From: an uncultured Bacilli bacterium
Lineage (GTDB): Bacteria > Bacillota_I > Bacilli_A > RF39 > UBA660
Assembly (NCBI GenBank): GCA_910578745.1
Contig: CAJTSN010000047.1
Location: 1-11,964, forward strand
Direction: 5' to 3'
Length of the DNA: 11,964 bases
The translations under genes were made by a program, and so were the position numbers. Positions within the stretch are counted from its first letter, which is position 1, and every line of letters begins with the position of its first letter. Of this stretch, positions 6,677 through 11,964 are shown piece after piece. The notes below the pieces were generated by a model. That model did not search any database. It was not told the DNA's origin and saw only the letters and a list, made by a program, of their open reading frames with translations.

Positions 6677-7111
6677 TTAATAGCGTACCACTTGATTTTC
6701 CAAAACGACTAAATTTGGATTATTCATTAAAAGTTGTTCTAAAGGAACCCCTACTTTTTTAGAAATACTTTCCATAGATTCTTCCTCTGTTACATAAGCC
6801 TTCATTCCTCTTGGAATCAAAATCGTTTCTTCTGGATAAATAAAGTCCCCATCGTCTAATCCATTTAGTTTTAATAAACTAGGGTAATCCACACCATATT
6901 TTTTGGCAATGGCATACATATTGTCTCCTTTTTTTACTACATATTTTTCATAACTATTGTCGTATTTTGGAACGATTAAAAAACTTCCGGGTCTTAAATT
7001 CATATCCCCTATAATTCCATTTAATTTTTTTAATTCCTCTTTGCTTGTGCCAACTTCTTTTGCAATGCTATCTAATGTATCTAGATTCGCTACTTGATAA
7101 ATTCCATACAT
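6677..7111 (-). CDS. small LysM-repeat protein without signal peptide
   Basis: LysM modules bind N-acetylglucosamine-containing glycans such as peptidoglycan. With the ATG at 7111 the protein has 144 residues and is almost entirely LysM: domain 1 at about 4-48 (YQVANLDTLDSIAKEVGTS ending FLIVP), domain 2 at about 57-100 (YVVKKGDNMYAIAKKYGVD ending TILIP), and a shorter, less typical third at about 105-144. No signal peptide, membrane segment or catalytic domain is visible. In a spore former that fits a mother-cell protein that docks on the forespore cortex, as SafA and SpoVID do, but a different export route is possible. The first in-frame start is a GTG at 7120 that lies inside the GAGGTGG ribosome-binding site; the ATG at 7111 is six bases beyond it and is preferred. 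It follows the gene upstream by about 45 nt with a terminator between. Confidence 0.88.
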   Translation of the reverse strand: MYGIYQVANLDTLDSIAKEVGTSKEELKKLNGIIGDMNLRPGSFLIVPKYDNSYEKYVVKKGDNMYAIAKKYGVDYPSLLKLNGLDDGDFIYPEETILIPRGMKAYVTEEESMESISKKVGVPLEQLLMNNPNLVVLENQVVRY

Positions 7112-7136
7112 TTCTACCACCTCATAATACTATATG

Positions 7137-7159
7137 AAAAAAAGAGGAATTTGCCTCTC
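7137..7159 (-). terminator. terminator after the membrane-anchored protein gene
   Basis: The minus strand reads AGAGG, 6-nt loop CAAATT, CCTCT, then seven T. The stem begins within the TGA stop codon region of the upstream gene. Only 5 bp, but G-C rich and followed directly by the T-run. Confidence 0.6.
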
Positions 7160-8429
7160 AAGAAATAAATACGCCAAATTTTAATGATTTATTATACGTA
7201 AATTCTGTATTAGAAAGTACAGTTTTCACTCCTGTTAAAGGACTATAATAGCGAATCTCTTTATCATATAGATAATAAATAAAGTCATCTTGATAAACAA
7301 TTTGATCAATATTTGTTGTATCAAATAAATACGTATACTTCGTATCTTCTAAAATAGGAGCTTGATAAACATGATAAACATTTCCCACTTTTTTATAAAA
7401 ATAGTAACTTCCTGATTTCTGACTACCTACCTTATCTACTCTTTCAAACTCTGTATACTTATCCTCGGACATTTTTTCCTCATAAAAAGTTAATTTTGTT
7501 TTATAGGCTGCGTAACTGTTTACATCTTTCCAAATATTGTCCTCATATATTTGAATTCCTGTATCTTGATTTCCATTTTTTCGAATCTGCTCATTTTTTA
7601 AAGAAATTGTATATTGTTCTTTTCTACTTTTATCAAAGAAATAAACGTTATCTTCCACTTTTCCCATAAAATAACCATCTAAGTTTAAGGCAGTATTGCT
7701 GATGAAAGTTTCCTTTTTTCCACTTGTTATGTCAATTTTAAATAATTCATTAAACGTATATTTTTGATTATAATCCGCTACTAAATAAAAATTATCTTCA
7801 AAAATAGCCATATCTTTCATGTAAATATCTTTTTTAAATAATGGAACATCCTTATAAATATCTTTTTGATTCACTAAGGAAATCCCTTTATAATTTTCTA
7901 CAGCTACATAATGATTTGAAATTAAATTTTTGCGATAAATTGTAAGAGTTCCCTTTTTTAAAGTATCGCTCTTATCTTCTATATAGGGAGTATCATCATA
8001 GGCTTGTTTTTTCACAAAAGTATCGACTTCTTCACTTTTTGACTTAATCGTATGATAAGGGTACATGATGCCATCTTTCATACACAATACAGGTTGATAC
8101 ACTTCTTTTGTCTTAAAGTGTGGGAAAATACAGGCATATTCATCTCCCTTATAATAATCAATATCTTGAATAATATAACTTTTTTTATGATTTGAATCAA
8201 AAAGACGAAAGAAGAAGGAATCATTATCGACTGTAATTTCAAAAGAATAATGATCTCTTTCCCCTGCTTCATGGTATGTCAATTTTTCTTTTACATTTAG
8301 AGAAATATTTTCTTTTTTTATTATATAATCCACTTCATGAGAAACACCATCTTTTTTAAATATAAGACAAAGAATGCAATAAACCAAAGATAAAATTCCA
8401 AGTAAAATAACCATTTTTTTAATTGACAT
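7158..8429 (-). CDS. membrane-anchored extracytoplasmic protein, possibly beta-propeller-like; function unknown
   Basis: No named family is recognised. The 423-residue protein has a basic start (MSIKK) and one hydrophobic segment at about 6-24, an uncleaved anchor or signal peptide, so the rest is outside the membrane. Residues from about 185 on are rich in short strands and aromatic pairs with a recurring pattern of a strand pair ending in a turn, as in YLVADY...LFKIDITSGKKETFI (215-243), VYFFDKSRKEQYTISL (262-277) and IYYLYDKEIRYYSPLTGVKTVL (384-405). That pattern resembles propeller-type repeats that report stored values, but I cannot confirm a fold. There is no lipobox and no cell-wall anchor motif. 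The ATG has GGTGG upstream and an extended -10 promoter very close by. It is transcribed away from the CmpB-like gene and closed by its own terminator, so it is probably a single-gene unit. Confidence 0.8.
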   Translation of the reverse strand: MSIKKMVILLGILSLVYCILCLIFKKDGVSHEVDYIIKKENISLNVKEKLTYHEAGERDHYSFEITVDNDSFFFRLFDSNHKKSYIIQDIDYYKGDEYACIFPHFKTKEVYQPVLCMKDGIMYPYHTIKSKSEEVDTFVKKQAYDDTPYIEDKSDTLKKGTLTIYRKNLISNHYVAVENYKGISLVNQKDIYKDVPLFKKDIYMKDMAIFEDNFYLVADYNQKYTFNELFKIDITSGKKETFISNTALNLDGYFMGKVEDNVYFFDKSRKEQYTISLKNEQIRKNGNQDTGIQIYEDNIWKDVNSYAAYKTKLTFYEEKMSEDKYTEFERVDKVGSQKSGSYYFYKKVGNVYHVYQAPILEDTKYTYLFDTTNIDQIVYQDDFIYYLYDKEIRYYSPLTGVKTVLSNTEFTYNKSLKFGVFIS

Positions 8430-8444
8430 ACTACCACCACCCTA

Positions 8445-8479
8445 ATTATAGCACATTTTTCTAAAATCTATGGTACAAT
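8445..8479. promoter_or_regulatory. divergent promoter pair
   Basis: Minus strand: TATAAT (complement of 8445-8450) preceded by TG plus one base, an extended -10 serving the anchored protein; its leader would be only about 9 nt. Plus strand: TACAAT (8474-8479) preceded by TGG, also an extended -10, starting RNA near 8486. Neither has a clear -35, as expected for extended -10 promoters. Confidence 0.5.
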
Positions 8480-8502
8480 AAAGAAAGAAAGTGGGAAACA
8501 TT

Positions 8503-9183
8503 ATGAATTTATTTTTTTACTGGTTTTTGGTTTTCTTTATTTATGCAACTATTGGATGGATGTTAGAAATGATTTCTACTTTTATCTATACAAAAAAGGT
8601 AACCAATCGAGGTTTTTTAATAGGTCCTTATTGTCCCATTTATGGAACAGCAGCCCTTTTAATGATTATATTTCTAGGAAAATATGAAAATGATCTCCCT
8701 GTTCTTTTTGGAATGTCCTTTCTTTTAAGTTCCATTTTAGAATACGTTACAAGTTACTTAATGGAAAAACTTTTTAAGGCAAGATGGTGGGATTATTCGG
8801 ATCGAACGTTCAATATTAATGGTAGAATTTGTCTTAAAAACTGTTTTTTCTTTGGAATTCTTGGCATTTTGCTCATTGCCTATGTCCATCCTTTTCTTAG
8901 AGCAAGTCTATTCTATCTTTGTAATACAGTTCCAAACTTTTTTTATCTTATTGGTTTCTTCTGTCTTTTCATATTTATCATTGATCTAATTACTTCTTTT
9001 AAAATAACAATCGGTCTTAAAAAGAACTTACAAAATTTAAGAAAAGATTGTACAGACGAAATATCAAAAAAAGTGCAAGAAACGATTACCGCTGGATCTA
9101 AATCCATGCAAAGGCTTTTTAAAGCCTTTCCAAATATGAAACCTTTAAAATTAAATAAAAAAAAGAAACATCGTTTGTTTTAA
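8503..9183 (+). CDS. CmpB-type putative ABC transporter permease, integral membrane protein
   Basis: This matches the family annotated as putative ABC transporter permease (ABC_trans_CmpB), whose biochemical role is not established. The 226-residue protein has about five membrane segments (near 3-25, 44-60, 68-90, 112-128, 145-165) and a basic, Lys-rich cytoplasmic tail. Family-typical segments are GWMLEM (18-23), NRGFLIGPYCPIYG (35-48), LEYVTSYLMEKLFKARWWDYS (begins 79) and FNINGRICLKN (103-113). No ATPase or binding-protein partner lies beside it, so transport is unproven. An in-frame GTG at 8491 is less likely because the promoter at 8474-8479 would leave only about 5 nt of leader; the ATG at 8503 leaves about 17. 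Its ribosome-binding site is weak (GTGGGAA). A terminator follows directly, so it is a single-gene unit. Confidence 0.9.
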   Translation: MNLFFYWFLVFFIYATIGWMLEMISTFIYTKKVTNRGFLIGPYCPIYGTAALLMIIFLGKYENDLPVLFGMSFLLSSILEYVTSYLMEKLFKARWWDYSDRTFNINGRICLKNCFFFGILGILLIAYVHPFLRASLFYLCNTVPNFFYLIGFFCLFIFIIDLITSFKITIGLKKNLQNLRKDCTDEISKKVQETITAGSKSMQRLFKAFPNMKPLKLNKKKKHRLF

Positions 9184-9186
9184 TTT

Positions 9187-9212
9187 GGGTGTATGCTTCA
9201 CACCTTTTTTTT
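9187..9212 (+). terminator. terminator of the CmpB-like gene
   Basis: GGTGT (9188-9192) pairs with ACACC (9200-9204) around a 7-base loop, followed by eight T. It lies four bases after the stop codon. Confidence 0.75.
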
Positions 9213-9228
9213 GTTTTGGAATATGCTA
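9202..9228 (+). promoter_or_regulatory. possible sigma-K-type promoter of the spore coat gene
   Basis: AC (9202-9203), a 16-bp spacer, and AATATGCTA (9220-9228) match the sigma-K pattern AC-N16/17-CATAnnnTA with one mismatch. The start near 9235 would give a leader of about 23 nt with the ribosome-binding site. It overlaps the terminator upstream. Late mother-cell expression would suit a coat protein. Confidence 0.35.
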
Positions 9229-9257
9229 TATTGAATACAAAAGAAGGGGTGGATTAT

Positions 9258-9701
9258 ATGTGTAACAATAATACGGATCAAGACTGCAAATGTATCGCCG
9301 AAATATTAAAAGTTATTTGCATCTTACAACAAAACGCAAATTGTTGTGACAACTGTCTAGATACTTGTGACAGAGGATTCCTAGGGTGCTCTACAACTAG
9401 TTTAAACTGCAATACAAGACCAATCATGCTCTATACATGTTGTGGAAATGGAACACCATGGAGCATGCCTATTACAAAAGAAAATGTCAACTGTAATGCT
9501 ACAGGCGCAACATGTTCTAGTGTATTTAGAATCGAAAAGCTAGATGACTGTTGTGCAACATTCAGAGTTCTAGCACCAAATACAAATCCTGAAACAGCTG
9601 CTCTATATCCTTATGAAGCAACAAATTCTTTTTTCACAATGAATCTAAATTGCGTATGCTGTCTTAGATGTTTAAATGATACATATGTTGAATGTATTTA
9701 A
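9258..9701 (+). CDS. CotY/CotZ-family spore coat protein, cysteine-rich
   Basis: CotY and CotZ are cysteine-rich proteins of the outer coat and crust of Bacillus spores, where disulfides cross-link a self-assembling lattice. The 147-residue protein has 21 cysteines (about 14 %), near the family's usual length. The most telling match is VFRIEKLDDCCATFRVLAP (residues 89-107), nearly the FFRVEKLCDCCATLSILRP of the known proteins. The C-terminal NLNCVCCLRCL parallels their VDLGCFCAIQCL. The N-terminal CxC segment with a helix also fits. An upstream GTG at 9189 is in frame, but lies within the preceding terminator; the ATG at 9258 has AAGGGGTGG five bases before it and is preferred. It is the single clear sporulation marker of the window. 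Which of CotY or CotZ it corresponds to cannot be told, so no symbol is given. Confidence 0.88.
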   Translation: MCNNNTDQDCKCIAEILKVICILQQNANCCDNCLDTCDRGFLGCSTTSLNCNTRPIMLYTCCGNGTPWSMPITKENVNCNATGATCSSVFRIEKLDDCCATFRVLAPNTNPETAALYPYEATNSFFTMNLNCVCCLRCLNDTYVECI

Positions 9702-9726
9702 AAGTAGTTCCAAAGAACTACTTTTT
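9701..9726 (+). terminator. convergent, probably bidirectional terminator
   Basis: A perfect 10-bp stem (9701-9710 with 9715-9724) surrounds CAAA. Five T end it on the plus strand; on the minus strand it reads into TTTTAAAT. It begins in the coat gene stop codon and reaches the stop codon of the convergent gene, so it serves both. Confidence 0.85.
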
Positions 9727-10042
9727 ACTTGATATAAATGTCTTTTATCTTATCAATTTCAATTTGCTCATTCTCCATTGTAATAATATGATTTTTATTT
9801 CTTCCAACAATCTGTTTTACAAATTCTCCCTCATTCGTTTGAATTACGACATCGATTTTATAAACATAGTTTACACTCTTGAAAATTTCATTTATTTTTT
9901 GACTCACACTTTTCTCAAACCCTTTTGTACCACTTGTTTGTTTGGACACTTCTTGTTTTTCTCCACTTCTTGTATAAGCTACGACGTGATTTGTATCTCT
10001 ATCTATTGTTTCTGAGTAAATTTTTGGAAGTTCTTTCTTCAT
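9725..10042 (-). CDS. small protein of unknown function
   Basis: I do not recognise this 105-residue protein. It is soluble-looking, Lys-rich, with no signal peptide, membrane segment or cysteine. The N-terminus begins MKKELPKIYSETIDRD; the middle is polar and Ser/Thr/Gly/Lys-rich (about 24-45); residues 48-105 alternate charged and hydrophobic positions (VVIQTNEGEFVKQIVGR, then HIITMENEQIEIDKIKDIYIK), suggesting a small beta-rich domain. The ATG has a strong GAGGTGAGG upstream. It lies 38 nt behind the DUF368 gene with no terminator between, so the two are probably cotranscribed. It converges on the spore coat gene. A spore role would be guesswork. Confidence 0.75.
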   Translation of the reverse strand: MKKELPKIYSETIDRDTNHVVAYTRSGEKQEVSKQTSGTKGFEKSVSQKINEIFKSVNYVYKIDVVIQTNEGEFVKQIVGRNKNHIITMENEQIEIDKIKDIYIK

Positions 10043-10080
10043 TTCCTCACCTCACTACATTTTATGAACACCCTCTTTTT

Positions 10081-10893
10081 TTATTCTATTTTCTTACATA
10101 AATAAAAACCAATGAAGAAAAAAAAGGGAGAGATGAGAAAGTCAAAAATCCCTTGACTTTTCATAACGGCATCCTTCAACATAAAAAAGAGAGCTGAATA
10201 ACTAAACGCTAAAATAAGTGTATATGTGAGTCTTTCTTTTTTTTCTAACAAATAATGCATGATAATAGAAACAACATAAACCCCAATTAAAAAGAAAAGA
10301 CAGAAAAAAATTGGAATTTGAATGCTTGTTTTTATAATAGAGAAAATGTTTGAGAAAAGTTCCATAATAAAGGAGTAGTAACCTAAACTAATAAATAAAG
10401 AGGTTCCACTAATTCCGGGAACAATCATAGTAAAGGCCTCCAAAAAACCTATAAGAGCTACTTGTAAATTTCCAATTATCGTGTTCTCATAAACAAATTC
10501 CTTACCTCCCTTTAAAGACAAAATTAGATTTAGAAAGAGAATGAAAAAAAGGAGAGTACATACATAATGAAGATTTTTATTTTTTATTTTACTTCTAATT
10601 GTCGGTACTGCCCCCATGACAAGGCCTGAAAAGAGAAAAATAGTAGGAGAATAAGAATGATTTAAGAAAAAAAGCACTATTTTACTTCCAAACAAAATAG
10701 ATACCATGACTCCCATTCCAAGAAAAAGAAAATAAACTACATTTCTAGGAATATCTTTAAAGAAGTAAGTAATACGTTCTACAGCCTCTTCATAAACACC
10801 TAGTGACATTGCAATTAAGCTTCCACTCACACCGGGTATAATTTTGCCAAGTCCAATGAAAATACCTTTTATAAGAAGTTCGACATATTTCAA
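10081..10893 (-). CDS. DUF368 membrane protein, PopT-type undecaprenyl-phosphate transporter family
   Basis: DUF368 proteins, including those named PopT, have been linked to returning the lipid carrier undecaprenyl phosphate across the membrane for reuse in wall and polymer synthesis. The 270-residue protein has the two inverted half-repeats typical of the family, marked by GKIIPGVSGSLIAMSLGVYEE (begins 16) and FTMIVPGISGTSLFISLGYY (begins 154), with several further membrane helices (about 55-75, 85-97, 112-127, 195-215, 225-240, 250-266). The first in-frame start is a GTG at 10902, but it sits inside the AGGTGATT ribosome-binding site; the TTG at 10893, six bases past AGGTG, is more likely. 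It follows a terminator of the tail-like gene and precedes a small unknown gene in the same transcript. Family assignment is strong; substrate is inferred from the family. Confidence 0.92.
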   Translation of the reverse strand: MKYVELLIKGIFIGLGKIIPGVSGSLIAMSLGVYEEAVERITYFFKDIPRNVVYFLFLGMGVMVSILFGSKIVLFFLNHSYSPTIFLFSGLVMGAVPTIRSKIKNKNLHYVCTLLFFILFLNLILSLKGGKEFVYENTIIGNLQVALIGFLEAFTMIVPGISGTSLFISLGYYSFIMELFSNIFSIIKTSIQIPIFFCLFFLIGVYVVSIIMHYLLEKKERLTYTLILAFSYSALFFMLKDAVMKSQGIFDFLISPFFFFIGFYLCKKIE

Positions 10894-10896
10894 AGT

Positions 10897-10904
10897 AATC
10901 ACCT
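10897..10904 (-). promoter_or_regulatory. ribosome-binding site deciding a TTG start
   Basis: AGGTGATT on the minus strand is the only strong Shine-Dalgarno site near the DUF368 gene. It contains the GTG at 10902 and so points to the TTG at 10893 as the start codon. Confidence 0.55.
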
Positions 10905-10968
10905 AATCTATTTTACGTAAATAAAAATAAAATAGAAGCATTGATAAACAAAGTAAAATAGAAGCCAT
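10903..10968 (-). other. possible 21-residue membrane peptide upstream of the DUF368 gene
   Basis: An ATG at 10968 opens a 21-codon frame, MASILLCLSMLLFYFYLRKID, ending in TAG directly before the DUF368 ribosome-binding site. It is one hydrophobic helix with a basic end, as in small membrane peptides. The frame is the same as that of the DUF368 gene and stays open for 60 codons back to a TAG at 11086-11088, though no ATG, GTG or ribosome-binding site supports a longer start. Within it TAAAATAGAAGC (plus strand) is repeated at 10928 and 10954. It could be a small coupled gene, the end of a decayed gene, or chance. Confidence 0.22.
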
Positions 10969-10989
10969 CTTGCTACAATTGTTCCATAT

Positions 10990-10995
10990 TTTATA
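10990..10995 (-). promoter_or_regulatory. candidate -10 for the DUF368 transcript
   Basis: TATAAA on the minus strand is the best -10 match between the upstream terminator and the DUF368 gene. No good -35 lies 16-18 bp away, so it is tentative. Confidence 0.2.
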
Positions 10996-11066
10996 ATGCG
11001 TATCTAATAAATATTTTTTGTATTCGTTCCTATTTTTATTGCAAGTTTGTATTTTATGCAAGAAAC

Positions 11067-11092
11067 AAAAAAATCTAGAGGTTTTCTAAATC
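11067..11092 (-). terminator. terminator after the tail-fibre-like gene
   Basis: The minus strand has ATTTAGA, a 5-base loop, TCTAGAT (one G-T wobble in 7 bp), then a run of T residues. It is about 55 nt past the stop codon. Confidence 0.65.
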
Positions 11093-11145
11093 TTTTGTAT
11101 TTTTCAATTTTTTATAAAAGACTATTATTCTTTACCCATTTTTAA

Positions 11146-11964
11146 TTAAGGATCTAAACGAGTAATAAGTCTTTGCGTAGAACCTGATGAAAAGGTATTC
11201 TTAATCTCAATTTCAAGTGTAGTGGATTGTTTTACTTTCACCAACTGGATTACATAACGCGTATATATTGCATTATGGTTAGGTCCATAGTCTCTACTTA
11301 CCAATATAGTAACATTTGCGCTATTTCCATATTTCACATTAATTGTAGGCTTAGGCCCATTCACTGTTGACAAAGCTCGACCTTCTATCAAATAAAACTT
11401 TCCTGCTTCCAAAGTCATACCCTTTGTATATGTCAATGGTGTTGAAGATAGTTCGGCATCGCTTCCACCGATACATGTTGGACAGCTAGATGCTGTAACT
11501 TTCCCTGAACCATTATGATAACCTGCTGGTATCGTATAGGTTCCCCCTGGTGCTATTGTCGCATTTACTGCTCCATTGTTTGCCATTGAACCTGTTATCT
11601 TACTTCCATTCACATAGGCTGTCTTTCCCTTTGAAATATCTGCTGCTGTTGCCGTTGCATCACTTGTATTTAAACAAGTAGGACATGTTGTTTCCCCGGT
11701 TCCATTTACTCCTGCAATTGACTGTCCCTTTAAAATCTTATCTGCTGTGATTCCTAATGACGTTCTTAATGTATTCGCATTGATTCGAGCTTCTGGTGCC
11801 CACCAATTTCCATCGGAATGATAATAGCCTTCTGGTAAGCTATTAATCGAATAATAAGCGTCATTCCCACTTCCACATCCTGCGCTTCCACATCCCCAGT
11901 TTCCATATTGCGCTAATCCTCGATCTTCCATCGTTCCTGTAACTTGTTTTCCTCCAACTAAGGC
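11146..11964 (-). CDS. phage-tail-fibre-like repeat protein, 5' end outside window
   Basis: The frame is open to the window edge, so the gene is partial: 272 codons are seen and the ATG at 11931 is internal. Just inside the edge the frame reads GGKQVTGT before MEDRG, part of a repeat. The numbering below counts from the internal ATG. Glycine-rich repeats typical of phage tail fibre and tail-associated proteins follow: GTMEDRG (from the edge), ADKILKGQSIAGVNGTG (63-79), KGKTAYVNGSKITGSM (101-116), and TIPAGYHNGSGKV (133-145). CPTC pairs at 83-86 and 150-153 begin two related segments, each followed by SDA. The last 95 residues are different and beta-rich (FYLIEGRALSTV ... STTLEIEIKN), likely a terminal head or binding domain. 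The coding DNA looks richer in G and C than its neighbours. No other phage gene is in the window, so it may be the end of a prophage or a host surface protein that uses the same repeats; the missing N-terminus would decide. Confidence 0.75.
   Translation of the reverse strand, partial: ALVGGKQVTGTMEDRGLAQYGNWGCGSAGCGSGNDAYYSINSLPEGYYHSDGNWWAPEARINANTLRTSLGITADKILKGQSIAGVNGTGETTCPTCLNTSDATATAADISKGKTAYVNGSKITGSMANNGAVNATIAPGGTYTIPAGYHNGSGKVTASSCPTCIGGSDAELSSTPLTYTKGMTLEAGKFYLIEGRALSTVNGPKPTINVKYGNSANVTILVSRDYGPNHNAIYTRYVIQLVKVKQSTTLEIEIKNTFSSGSTQRLITRLDP

Noticed and set aside
8078..8272. 64-codon minus-strand open frame
   Set aside because: It lies fully inside the membrane-anchored protein gene in another frame, without a ribosome-binding site.
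52..8429. Mycoplasma-type genetic code (TGA as Trp)
   Set aside because: Genes end at TGA at 4095 and 7158 where the protein and terminator positions fit, and Trp is coded by TGG.
9692..10015. 107-codon plus-strand open frame
   Set aside because: It runs through the terminator and antisense to the 105-residue gene, which has a strong ribosome-binding site.
11146..11931. Complete gene starting at the ATG at 11931
   Set aside because: The frame stays open to the window edge and the upstream residues continue the same repeat pattern, so this ATG is internal.

Overview
The window comes from an AT-rich, low-GC Gram-positive-type bacterium that most likely forms endospores. The Shine-Dalgarno sites are GGAGG/AGGTG-like, there is a NAD-dependent DNA ligase, and one gene encodes a CotY/CotZ-type spore coat protein. 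TGA is used as a stop (genes ending at 4095 and 7158), so the standard bacterial code applies and not the Mycoplasma code. No plasmid, insertion sequence, CRISPR, rRNA or tRNA gene is visible. I cannot name the species; an uncultured gut-type Bacilli/Erysipelotrichia-like lineage would fit, but that is inference.

Region 1 (52-4616, minus strand, read right to left): a single-pass membrane protein with a cysteine-less thioredoxin-like domain is translationally coupled by an ATGA overlap to the tRNA methyltransferase trmL. Next come a very acidic single-pass membrane protein with four 26-residue repeats, a terminator-like hairpin, and ligA. A 467-bp gap (4617-5083) separates this block from the next one. 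It holds the promoter of the first gene, an 80-bp imperfect inverted repeat, traces of a broken reading frame, and the terminator of the AAA+ gene.

Region 2 (5084-8429, minus strand): a membrane-anchored protein, possibly with propeller-like repeats; a small LysM protein without a signal peptide; a thioredoxin-like lipoprotein; and a short AAA+ ATPase that is just the D1 module of ClpA/B/C. Terminators follow the first, second and last of these. The lipoprotein and the AAA+ ATPase form a two-gene operon with a 2-nt gap.

Region 3 (8503-9701, plus strand): a CmpB-type multi-membrane protein diverges from region 2. It is followed by a terminator and then by the cysteine-rich CotY/CotZ-like gene, which has a sigma-K-like promoter. 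A perfect hairpin terminator separates it from the convergent genes.

Region 4 (9725-11964, minus strand): a partial gene with phage-tail-fibre-like repeats runs off the right edge. It is followed by a terminator, a possible very small membrane peptide, a DUF368 (PopT-type) undecaprenyl-phosphate transporter family protein, and a small unknown protein. Overall the block mixes housekeeping functions (DNA ligation, tRNA modification, lipid-carrier recycling) with envelope and spore-surface proteins. Several annotated starts look too long, and promoter and ribosome-binding-site positions point to shorter ones, which are used here.
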